A stretch of 32,147 bases of DNA from CALWZE01 sp964645785 (GTDB lineage Bacteria > Bacillota > Clostridia > Oscillospirales > Ruminococcaceae): the NCBI GenBank assembly GCA_964645785.1, contig CAZYAV010000029.1, positions 1 to 32,147 of the forward strand, written 5' to 3'. How positions within the stretch are numbered: position 1 is the stretch's first letter; every line of letters starts with the position of its first letter. Under the pieces are notes generated by a model that ran no database searches, was not told the DNA's origin, and saw only the letters and a list, made by a program, of their open reading frames with translations. A program made the translations under genes and the position numbers. Below, one piece after another: positions 16,173-23,305 of this stretch.

Positions 16173-17774
16173 ATGTCGAATAAAACCGTTGTCAAATCCG
16201 AACTGGTTATCCAGGCCGATGCCGCCCGTATCTGGGAATTTCTCTCGGATCCGGCGCGTTTCGCGCGCCTGTTTTCGCCCACGGCCACCGCGGCGTTCAC
16301 CGGCGACGGGGGGGACACCCGGCAGGGCTCGATGACCCTGAGCGGCATTGCGTTTACCCTGCGCATGGCGCCCTATGACCTGCTGCTGAGCGCGGCGGGC
16401 TGCACGATTGTGCTGCGGCTGACCCCGCGCGCGGACGGCAGGTGCCTTGCGGAAATGGCCGCCTCCAGCCTGGCGGAATCGGGCCTGCTCATCCGCGAGC
16501 TAGATCTGTACAACGTGCTGTCCCGCCTGCGCTCGGTGACGGCCGAACAGGGCGCCGCGCCGCTGCCCGCCGCGGCTGCGCCGGCCGCGGTGCAGGAGCC
16601 CGCGCCCGCGCGCCATACGGGGCGGGTTGTGGCCGTGCTGCTGGCTGCCGCTTTGCTTGTGGGGGGCGGGGCTTTGCTGCTGCCCCGGCTTATTTCGCCC
16701 GGTTCCGGGCATACTAACGCCGACACGGCACAGCGCGACGGGGCGCGCTCCGAGCTGGTAACCCTCCAAAATGCCCGCACACTCGCGCCCGGCATGGACA
16801 GGCAGGCGGTTGAGCGGCTGTTCGGCGAGCCGGGGACGCAGCTGGACGACGGCCGGTCGGTTCTCTACTGCGGCGCGGCGGTCAACACGGCCGGCCAGCC
16901 GATCGAACAGGTGAAAGTCGTCTATGACGGCAGCGACACGATCCAGTCCCTGACCTATCTGAACCTGGAGGCCTGCACGGCCATCGGGGCAGTCTCCAAT
17001 CTGTTCCCCGCCATCACCGATCCCGACCTTGACGCGATTATCACCCAGGTCGGCGCGCCTCTTTCCATGCTGCGCTGCTCGGCGGACGGCATGGAGGCGC
17101 ATTTCGGCTATCTCGACCCGTTCGCCAATTTTGACCCCGCCTGGCGGGGCGAGCTTTCGGTGTGCGTCGCATCGGACGGCGCGGTGACGGTCGACCGGCG
17201 CACCGGCTACGACGGCGGCGACCCGCTGATGGTCGAAAGCCTGGAAAACACCCCGCTCGCCGCGCAGTACGATTCATATACCGTCTTTTTGCAGGATAAA
17301 TATCAATATGACAAGGCGCTGCTCATGCGCGGCAAGTACACGCTGGGGGACGTGGCCGCCATTTTTGGCGAGCCGGTCGCCTACGACGCCGGGTCGGGCG
17401 CGATGATCTATTCCGTCCAGTCCCCGGAAACGCTGGAGGACGGCGTCACGCCGCTGTACCAGTATTCGTTCGGGTTCGGCAGCGCGGGGCAGTTCAGCAT
17501 GTCCTCCTTTGTCAATATGCGGCTGTTCCGCCGCGCCGGGATGCTGGACGCAACCCGCAGCCAGGCCGTCACGCGGAACATGTCCTACGGGGAAGTGCGC
17601 AGCCTCGTCGGCATCCTGCCGACCGCGCTGTACCTCAACGACAATTTTCTGCTGCTCGGATATGGGCAGTACACCGGCGGCACCGAGCCGGAGCTTCAGT
17701 TTGAGCTTGTAGTCAAGCTGCGGCTCGACACCATGTATGTGGACAGCGTGTACAGCAACGCTGCTGCGGGATAA
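16173..17774 (+). CDS. Membrane protein: SRPBCC-like domain, TM helix, four BamE-like modules (paralogue 2)
   Basis: A diverged paralogue of the preceding gene, 533 residues, function unknown. Residues 5-120 form a shorter SRPBCC-like domain (SELVIQADAARIWEFLSDPA near the start, LRLTPRADGRCLAEMAAS later). An Ala/Pro linker at 127-148 leads to a membrane helix at 151-172. Outside modules follow at about 199-262 (PGMDRQAVERLFGEPG), 276-345 (DLDAIITQVGAPLSML), 380-450 (YTLGDVAAIFGEPVAYD) and 464-525 (MSYGEVRSLVGILPTA). The repeated pattern of a short helix ending in hG-x-P, then a strand with LYCG, HFGYLD, IYSVQ or LGYG, is that of BamE-like folds. The gene starts 16 bases after paralogue 1 with AAAGGAAA, and the in-frame extension into it is rejected. 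Confidence 0.85.
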   Translation: MSNKTVVKSELVIQADAARIWEFLSDPARFARLFSPTATAAFTGDGGDTRQGSMTLSGIAFTLRMAPYDLLLSAAGCTIVLRLTPRADGRCLAEMAASSLAESGLLIRELDLYNVLSRLRSVTAEQGAAPLPAAAAPAAVQEPAPARHTGRVVAVLLAAALLVGGGALLLPRLISPGSGHTNADTAQRDGARSELVTLQNARTLAPGMDRQAVERLFGEPGTQLDDGRSVLYCGAAVNTAGQPIEQVKVVYDGSDTIQSLTYLNLEACTAIGAVSNLFPAITDPDLDAIITQVGAPLSMLRCSADGMEAHFGYLDPFANFDPAWRGELSVCVASDGAVTVDRRTGYDGGDPLMVESLENTPLAAQYDSYTVFLQDKYQYDKALLMRGKYTLGDVAAIFGEPVAYDAGSGAMIYSVQSPETLEDGVTPLYQYSFGFGSAGQFSMSSFVNMRLFRRAGMLDATRSQAVTRNMSYGEVRSLVGILPTALYLNDNFLLLGYGQYTGGTEPELQFELVVKLRLDTMYVDSVYSNAAAG

Positions 17775-17828
17775 ATCCGCCGCCGGGCAGAACGCGATCT
17801 ATACCAAGCCATTCAGGGGGAAGCCAGC

Positions 17829-19985
17829 ATGAAAATACAGCCAGACCGGGGACGGATGTCCCAGCTTGTCGCGGCGGAAATGCGCTATTTCGGCAGTCCG
17901 TCCGCGCTGTCGCTTGTTGTCACAAGCACCGTCCTCGTCTCGCTTGTCGCGGTGCTGTTCAGCGCGTTTTACTATATCGGCGAGGATCAGAGCGCGCGCA
18001 GCCGGTTTTATTTCATCCTTGCATGCTGCCTGCTTGGCGGGTTCATCCTCCTGTTTCTGGTGTATCGCATCTGCATCCGGGTACACGGGCCATGGTACAC
18101 GGCCGCGATGCTGTTTTCCGCGCTGTGCTACGCCGTCTGCGCGGCTTCCGGCTTTGTCTTTGTGCGCTCGGCGCTGCTGTGGCAGCTGCCCGACCTCGCG
18201 CTGAGCGCGTACGACCGGTTTGTCCGCGGCGCATTTTCCTGGTCGCTGCTTCTGCCCTGTGCGATGCTGGTGCTCTATTTCCTGCTGCTTTTCCTGTTTG
18301 TCGACCGCCCGCTGCCCTATCTGGGCTGGAACCGGTTCGTCTATATCATGCTGCCCATCAGCATCCTGCTGGTCATCGGGGTCTGCGCGCGGCTGTGCAC
18401 CAAAAGCAATCTCTACGACGTCGTCTTCTATTTTACGGTGGCCTTCCTCTCGCTGGCCTTCGGCGTCGCGCTGCACTTCATCGTCAAGGCTGCGCTGAAC
18501 CGCTATCTCGTCAAAACGGCGGCGACCTATGAGACCTTCAACAAGGCCAAACACTCGGTGCCGGAGCCCGGCGAGGTCAAGGTGACCGCCGCCGACCTCA
18601 TTGCCGCCCGCCGCGCCGCCCGCGCGGGGCAGCTTGGTCAGGCGGCCGCGGCAGCGGCCGAAGCCGAGCCCGAGGACGCGGCGGCTGCGGCAGCCGAAGC
18701 GCCGGAGGGTGCAGATACAGCCGAAGAGCCCGCAGCGGTTGAACCGGAGGCACAGGGCGTGACTGTGGTCGAAAGCGATGAGCCAACCGAGACGCCGGAG
18801 AACGGGGAGACGGATGAGGCGGACGCAGGGGTCGAAACATCCGCGGCGGAGAATGACGGCGCGGACACCGCTGAACCCGATGCGGCCGAGAACGCCGAGC
18901 CCGCCGAGACGCTGGAGCACGCGGAGCCGGGTGAAGCGGACGAAGAAGCCGAAGCGCCCGGGAGTGCGGACACGGCCGAAAAGCCCGCGGCGGAGAATGG
19001 CGGCGCGGACACCGCCGAACCTGATGCGGCCGAACGCGTCGAACCCGCTGAGACGCCGGAGAATGGAAAACCGGGCGAAGCGGAGCCAGAGGCCGAAGCG
19101 CCTGGGAGTGCAGACACAGCCGATGAACCCGCAGCAGCCGAACCGGAGACACAGGACATGGCTGCGGCCGAAAGCGATGAGCCCGCGGAGACGCCGGAGA
19201 ACGCGGAGCCGGGCGAAGCGGGCGAAGAGGTCGAAGCGTCCGGGGATGCAGACACGGCCGAAGAGCCCGAAGAGCCCGCTGTTCCCCAAAAGAAGATATT
19301 CCAGGCCAACGCGCCGATTTACGTGTATACGCTGCCGACCGGTTATGCCATGGCGCTCCGGGAGGCGCCCGTGCGGGATCTGGCGGCGATTCTTGCCCCG
19401 CTTAGCCGGGACGTCACGTCCGGGACGAGCGCGCAGCCGCCTGCCGTGGATACACCGGAAGCCGCGGAACCCGCCGGGGAGACGCTGCTTGATCCGGAGG
19501 AGGCCGGGCTCTCCCGCCGGGAGCGGAGAAGGCGCCGCAAAGCGTGCAAAAAGCAGGCGCGGCGTGAACGGGCGCAGGCCGAGGCGCCGGCCGGCGAGCC
19601 GCAGGCGGATGAGGCGGATGTGCCCGCCGCGGACAGACCCGGCGATTCCTGCTGCGACGAGCCGGACGAGGGAACCGACGAGCTGCACAACGGCCGCGAG
19701 TGGTACGCGGATGTGCAGCATCAGCTCCGGCAGCTGGCCGGCCGGGAGGCAGGGTCTGCGGAGAACGCGGCCGGGGCAGAAAGCGGCGGGGAGGAGATTG
19801 CCGGCGACCCGCACCGGCCGCCCGACAACGGCGAGCCGGATATCGTGGAGCAGCTGGAGGAGCCGGACGCGTCCGCTGCTGCAAACCGCCCGGCGGACGC
19901 GCCGCAGGAGGAGCTGGAGGAGGTGCTGGAAGATGTCGAGCTGCTGCCGCCCGCGCAGGGCGGCGGCGAAAACGACCCGCATTGA
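17829..19985 (+). CDS. Six-helix membrane protein with long acidic repeat tail
   Basis: Function unknown; 718 residues. Six membrane helices lie at about 27-49, 60-82, 90-112, 135-158, 168-188 and 197-219, leaving both ends in the cytoplasm. A short basic-neutral neck follows (KTAATYETFNKAKHSV, VTAADLIAARRAARAG). An Ala/Glu/Pro/Asp-rich region at about 260-480 contains roughly four units of a ~48-residue repeat (motifs DTAEPDAAE, EPAETPENAEPGEA, APGSADTAE). Then comes a hydrophobic conserved-looking block KKIFQANAPIYVYTLPTGYA, a strongly basic patch (SRRERRRRRKACKKQARRER) and a second acidic tail. It starts 54 bases after paralogue 2 with AGGGGGA and ends before a strong terminator. The head may be a dedicated membrane partner of the two SRPBCC proteins. 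Confidence 0.85.
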   Translation: MKIQPDRGRMSQLVAAEMRYFGSPSALSLVVTSTVLVSLVAVLFSAFYYIGEDQSARSRFYFILACCLLGGFILLFLVYRICIRVHGPWYTAAMLFSALCYAVCAASGFVFVRSALLWQLPDLALSAYDRFVRGAFSWSLLLPCAMLVLYFLLLFLFVDRPLPYLGWNRFVYIMLPISILLVIGVCARLCTKSNLYDVVFYFTVAFLSLAFGVALHFIVKAALNRYLVKTAATYETFNKAKHSVPEPGEVKVTAADLIAARRAARAGQLGQAAAAAAEAEPEDAAAAAAEAPEGADTAEEPAAVEPEAQGVTVVESDEPTETPENGETDEADAGVETSAAENDGADTAEPDAAENAEPAETLEHAEPGEADEEAEAPGSADTAEKPAAENGGADTAEPDAAERVEPAETPENGKPGEAEPEAEAPGSADTADEPAAAEPETQDMAAAESDEPAETPENAEPGEAGEEVEASGDADTAEEPEEPAVPQKKIFQANAPIYVYTLPTGYAMALREAPVRDLAAILAPLSRDVTSGTSAQPPAVDTPEAAEPAGETLLDPEEAGLSRRERRRRRKACKKQARRERAQAEAPAGEPQADEADVPAADRPGDSCCDEPDEGTDELHNGREWYADVQHQLRQLAGREAGSAENAAGAESGGEEIAGDPHRPPDNGEPDIVEQLEEPDASAAANRPADAPQEELEEVLEDVELLPPAQGGGENDPH
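18760..19280 (+). repeat. Degenerate coding repeats in the acidic tail
   Basis: About four imperfect units of roughly 144-150 bp inside the preceding gene, with unit landmarks near 18770, 18851, 18996 and 19165. They are in frame, so gain or loss of a unit would keep the reading frame. Confidence 0.7.
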
Positions 19986-20046
19986 CCGGTACAGGGCAGG
20001 CGGGCAAAAGAGCTCGCCCGGCGGCCAGCCCGCCATAAAAAAGAAG

Positions 20047-20087
20047 AAAGCGCAGGGCAGACATCGTCAGTCTGTCCTGCGCTTTTT
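20047..20087 (+). terminator. Strong terminator of the three-gene unit
   Basis: A 16-bp stem (20047-20062 with 20070-20085, one G-U pair, loop of 7) is followed by five Ts. An A-rich 5' flank means it could also stop minus-strand transcripts. It lies 62 bases after the last gene. Confidence 0.92.
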
Positions 20088-20595
20088 ATGCGTTGCGCGC
20101 CGTAGCCGGGTGTCCTCGTTCATCCGCCCACAGGCGGGATAAACCGAACGCTCCGTTCGGCAATTTTACCGGCCGCCGTTCCGCTGCCCGCCCGCCGAAC
20201 GGCCGCCGCCGAAAAAGCGGAGTTTCGCCTGCGCGGGGCGCTCATCCGGCTATATGGGGAAACTGCCCCGAACGCTGCGGCGCCCTGCCTCGCAATCCGA
20301 TGCAGGGATAGGGGAAACAGCTTGCGCCAAACGGCGGCCGGTTTGGCGCAAAGCGGCTCCGACGCCGATGTGCTGCGCGCAGCCCCTGCCTTTTGGAAAG
20401 TGCGTGTTTTGCCGCAAAACGCCGCCGCGCGTTGCCGCTTTTTCGTCCACGGGCGGTTCACTCCGCACCCGCGCCCCCTTTGCATCGAACCGGCGACGCC
20501 TTTTGCACCCTGCTTTACCCCGGCGCCTGCGCAAAGCCGTCCCGCCTGTTTGCGGGGCGGCCGTACTCGTCTTCACCCGGCCGCGCCCGGCGCGC
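20088..20595. other. Non-coding stretch rich in inverted repeats
   Basis: About 500 bases between two convergent 3' ends. They hold a 7-bp hairpin with 3-base loop (20144-20150 with 20154-20160) whose right arm can instead pair with 20194-20202. There is also an 11-bp stem at 20322-20351 and a GTTTTG/CAAAAC hairpin at 20406-20420. Open frames on both strands look like shadows, without ribosome sites. Confidence 0.5.
20322..20351 (-). terminator. Possible terminator of the yabB-rsmI-yfcE run
   Basis: An 11-bp perfect stem (20322-20332 with 20341-20351, loop of 8) is followed on the minus strand by a weak GCTGTTTCCC tail. It is 245 bases beyond the phosphodiesterase stop, so the assignment is tentative. 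Confidence 0.4.
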
Positions 20596-21078
20596 TTAGT
20601 CCGGGTAGTCCATCCGCTCAAGCGAGGGGTGCAGGCCGCCCGTCTCGTCGATTTCAACCAGCGCAAATTTGATGCCGCTCGTCGACCCGGCGGAACCGGG
20701 GTTGAGATACAGGATCCCCTCCGTCTCCTCGCAGAACGGCCGGTGGGTGTGTCCGAACAGCACGAGGTCGGCGTTCTGGCGGCGCGCCTCCTGCCGGAGC
20801 GCGGCCAGCCCCTGCTTGACCCCGAACCGGTGCCCGTGGGTGCACAGAATTCGCTTGCCGCCAACCGTGTAAAGCTTGGTGTCGCTGTCCGTAACCAGCC
20901 GGTCGCAGTTGCCCCGCACCGCCACAATCGGCAGGGTGGGGTGTGCCTGCCGCAGCCGGGTGGCCTGTTCATACCCGTCACCGAGATGGATGTACAGCTC
21001 GGCGTCCGGGTGGGCGGCAAGCACGGCCTCCAGCGCGGAATACCGGCCGTGGCTGTCCGAAAAAACAACCAGCTTCAT
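20596..21078 (-). CDS. YfcE/MJ0936-type metallophosphoesterase
   Basis: A small calcineurin-like phosphodiesterase, probably acting on phosphodiesters with Mn or Ni in the cytoplasm; the natural substrate is not known. The 160 residues show all five metal-site motifs in order: FSDSHGRYSALEAVL, HLGDG, VRGNCD, CTHGHRFGV and LFGHTHRP, then LNPGSAGS. The ATG at 21078 lies in an ATGA overlap with the rsmI stop and has GAGGACAAAGG upstream. A longer frame into rsmI is not needed. It is the last gene of the minus-strand run from yaaQ. In other Firmicutes this family often sits beside rdgB and rph, which are absent here. Confidence 0.94.
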   Translation of the reverse strand: MKLVVFSDSHGRYSALEAVLAAHPDAELYIHLGDGYEQATRLRQAHPTLPIVAVRGNCDRLVTDSDTKLYTVGGKRILCTHGHRFGVKQGLAALRQEARRQNADLVLFGHTHRPFCEETEGILYLNPGSAGSTSGIKFALVEIDETGGLHPSLERMDYPD

Positions 21079-22106
21079 CCTTTGTCCTCCTGCGGCTCGC
21101 CGCTGCATTTGGCCGTGCCCGGATCGCCTCCCGGCTCCGCCCCGGCTGCGTTTCCCGCGGCTTCGCCGGTTGTACCTGCGTCCTGACTTCCCTGTGCGGC
21201 CGCACCGGCGCGTTCGGGCGCTTCAGCCCCCGCGCCCGGCGCTTCGCCGTTCGGTGTCTGCGCGGGCTCGCCGGCCTTTACTTCGGACAGCCGGGCGTAG
21301 ATTTCGCTTTTGCGCTGGCCGGTCTGCGCGGCAGCCGCCTTGCAGGCCGCGGCCGCGCGCATCCCCTGCGCCATCATCGACCGCGCGAGCGCGACGGCCT
21401 GTTCGATCCCGCAGGCGGCCGCCGGCTCCGGCGCGGGCGCGCCCTCGACCACCAGGACGTATTCCCCCCGGGGCTCCTGCGCGGCATACAGCTCGTTTGC
21501 GGCGCAAAGGGTAGTGCGCCGAATCTCCTCGTGCAGCTTGGTCAGCTCGCGCGCAATCGTGAGCGGGCGGTCGCCAAGCAGCTCGTACAGGTCGCGCAGG
21601 GTGGCGCGCAGCTTGTGGGGCGCCTCGTAAAAGATCATGGTGCGCCGCTCGTCCTTCAGCTGGGCGAGGTGCTCCCGCCGGCTCTTTTTGTTGACCGAAA
21701 GGAACCCCTCAAAGCAAAAGCGCCCCGTAGCGAGGCCGGACGCGCACAGCGCCGTGATTGCCGCGCAGGGTCCCGGCACCGGCTCAACCGCAATCCCGGC
21801 TTCGATTGCCTGCCGCACAAGCAACTCGCCCGGGTCGCTGACCGCCGGGGTGCCCGCGTCCGAGCACTGGGCGCAGCTCTCCCCCGCCAGCAGCCGCGCG
21901 ATAATCTCCGCGCCCCGCTCGCGCATGTTGTGCTCGTAATAGCTCACCATCGGCTTTTTAACCCCAAGATGGTTGAGCAGCTTTGCGGTCACGCGGGTGT
22001 CCTCCGCCGCAATAAAATCCACCGCGCCCAGAACCTGTGCCGCCCTGGGCGACAGGTCGCCCAGGTTGCCAATCGGGGTCGCGACGAGATATAATTTACC
22101 GCTCAT
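21075..22106 (-). CDS. rsmI: 16S rRNA (cytidine1402-2'-O)-methyltransferase
   Basis: Uses S-adenosylmethionine to methylate the ribose of C1402 in 16S rRNA. The core of about 275 residues is a typical tetrapyrrole-methylase fold: LYLVATPIGNLGDLSPRA, AEDTRVTAKLLNHLG, CSDAGTPAVSDPGE, VPGPCAAITALCASGL and FYEAPHKLRATL. The total is 343 residues because of an extra C-terminal tail of some 60-70 residues rich in Ala, Gly, Glu and Pro, which looks disordered and lineage-specific. It overlaps the preceding methyltransferase gene and the following phosphodiesterase gene by 4 bp each. In Bacillus the same gene (yabC) follows yabB and yazA. Confidence 0.96.
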   Translation of the reverse strand: MSGKLYLVATPIGNLGDLSPRAAQVLGAVDFIAAEDTRVTAKLLNHLGVKKPMVSYYEHNMRERGAEIIARLLAGESCAQCSDAGTPAVSDPGELLVRQAIEAGIAVEPVPGPCAAITALCASGLATGRFCFEGFLSVNKKSRREHLAQLKDERRTMIFYEAPHKLRATLRDLYELLGDRPLTIARELTKLHEEIRRTTLCAANELYAAQEPRGEYVLVVEGAPAPEPAAACGIEQAVALARSMMAQGMRAAAACKAAAAQTGQRKSEIYARLSEVKAGEPAQTPNGEAPGAGAEAPERAGAAAQGSQDAGTTGEAAGNAAGAEPGGDPGTAKCSGEPQEDKG

Positions 22107-22807
22107 TCCTCCTCCTTCTGCGCGGGCTGCTGCTTTTTGGGTACGATTTTGTCGGGCAGGATATCCAGCCCAACCCCACAGCCCAGCCGCGCGTCCACCA
22201 GCGCCAGCCAGGGCGCGCCGCCTGGCTCGTGCTTGACCAGCTGCAACCGCTTCGGCTCAAGCCTGTGCGCGCACAGCGCCGAACACAGCGCCGCCAGCCG
22301 CTCGGGTCGATAGCACAGGCAGAGCCTGCCGCCCTCCTTGAGGTTGCGCGTGGCCGCCGCCGCAATATCCGCCAGCGTGCAGCTCTGTTCGTGCCGCGCG
22401 GCCAGCCGCTCGGGGCTGCCGCTGCGGTACCCGCTCCCGAGCGGGAAATAGGGGGGATTGCAGAGCACCGCGTCCACCCGCCTTTCCCCTGTATATGTCC
22501 GCAGATCCGCGCACAGCACCCGCAGCCGGTCAAGGCCGTTGCGCCGCGCCGCGCATTCGGCGAGCGCGGCCGCCTGCGCCGAAAGCTCCAGCGCGGTGCA
22601 TTCGCCCGCATAGCCGCTGTCGTACAGCGCAAGGGGCAGGATGCCCGTCCCCGTCCCGAGGTCGAGCAGCGACCAGTCCCGCCGCACGCCCGAAAACTGC
22701 GCGAGCAGCAGCGCGTCCTGCCCAAAGCGGTGCGCGCGGTCAATCAGCACAACCGTCCCCTTTTGCCGCAGCCGCTCCTCCCGCACATCTGACCAGTCCC
22801 TGTCCAT
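22103..22807 (-). CDS. YabB/TrmN6-like N6-adenine tRNA methyltransferase
   Basis: A Rossmann methyltransferase of the family that makes m6A37 in tRNA1(Val) (E. coli YfiC/TrmN6; Bacillus YabB). The 234 residues show LIDRAHRFGQDALLLAQF, the SAM loop LLDLGTGTGILPLAL, the acidic strand TALELSAQ, and the catalytic CNPPYFPLGSG (NPPY for exocyclic amino groups). A conserved C-terminal half with GGRLCLCYRPERL follows. The chosen ATG at 22807 begins MDRDWSDVREERL, as in relatives; the upstream frame is low-complexity. Its stop overlaps rsmI as ATGA. No clear promoter was seen in the 250 bases between it and the ferredoxin gene. RNA target is inferred from family. Confidence 0.9.
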   Translation of the reverse strand: MDRDWSDVREERLRQKGTVVLIDRAHRFGQDALLLAQFSGVRRDWSLLDLGTGTGILPLALYDSGYAGECTALELSAQAAALAECAARRNGLDRLRVLCADLRTYTGERRVDAVLCNPPYFPLGSGYRSGSPERLAARHEQSCTLADIAAAATRNLKEGGRLCLCYRPERLAALCSALCAHRLEPKRLQLVKHEPGGAPWLALVDARLGCGVGLDILPDKIVPKKQQPAQKEEE

Positions 22808-23004
22808 CTGCCGCCCTCTCTGTGTTTCGCGCTTTTTTGCTCCCCGTTCGGGCTTCCCAAAAATCCTAAAAAAGGACTCTGCCGCGCCCCGCCGGCCTTC
22901 CCGCCAGCTTCGCCCGCGGGCTTTATGCGCAGACCCGCCCCAAAGGCGCCGCGGCAGCCCGGGACTTTGCCGCGGCCGGGCGGATAAACCGCGCAGATAC
23001 AGAA

Positions 23005-23031
23005 TATGGCGGACACGCATGTGCCCGCCAT
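23005..23031 (-). terminator. Hairpin downstream of the ferredoxin gene
   Basis: A 7-bp perfect outer stem (23005-23011 with 23025-23031) plus an inner CAC/GTG lies 23 bases past the ferredoxin stop. The minus-strand tail is only weakly T-rich, so it may pause or partly terminate, or only protect the 3' end. Confidence 0.45.
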
Positions 23032-23053
23032 GTCCTTTTGCTATTTCGGAAAC

Positions 23054-23227
23054 TCAGGCTTCCTTGATTGCCTCGTTGGGGCATTCCGCCTCGCAGGCGC
23101 CGCAGTCGATGCAGACGTTCTCGTCCACAACGTATTTGCCGTCATCCGTGCCGCTGATTGCAGAAACCGGGCAAACACCCTCGCAGGTGCCGCAGCCGAC
23201 GCATGCATCCGTAATCATCCGTGCCAT
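23054..23227 (-). CDS. 2[4Fe-4S] bacterial-type ferredoxin
   Basis: A 57-residue low-potential electron carrier of clostridial type. It has two full Cys sets: CVGCGTCEGVCP (residues 9-20) and CIDCGACEAECP (39-50), each C-x2-C-x2-C-x3-C-P, which would bind two [4Fe-4S] clusters. Near-symmetric halves and an acidic C-terminus (NEAIKEA) are typical. The start ATG at 23227 has GGAGG with ideal spacing. The gene has its own promoter at 23265-23292 and sits between ricT and the yabB-like gene, an order not found in Bacillus. It may serve general fermentation. A link to the iron-sulphur clusters of the RicT complex is possible but only a positional guess. Confidence 0.95.
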   Translation of the reverse strand: MARMITDACVGCGTCEGVCPVSAISGTDDGKYVVDENVCIDCGACEAECPNEAIKEA

Positions 23228-23264
23228 CTGTAAATCCTCCGTATTTATATAGAATTACTTTCTT

Positions 23265-23292
23265 ATCATACCATATATTTTTTGAATTTCAA
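23265..23292 (-). promoter_or_regulatory. Promoter of the ferredoxin gene
   Basis: TTGAAA (23287-23292), 16-base spacer and TATGAT (23265-23270) preceded by TGG on the minus strand. It lies in the short AT-rich gap after the ricT stop. Confidence 0.8.
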
Positions 23293-23305
23293 GCTCTGCG
23301 GCGGT

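Noticed and set aside
13712..16366. Open frame of 884 residues on the minus strand
   Set aside because: It spans the opposite strands of two unrelated genes (DUF421 and paralogue 1), a typical GC-rich shadow with no recognisable domain.
17799..20036. Open frame of 745 residues on the minus strand opposite the six-helix gene
   Set aside because: It mirrors the GC-rich acidic repeats of the real gene, has no ribosome site, and reads as Arg/Leu/Gly-rich low complexity.
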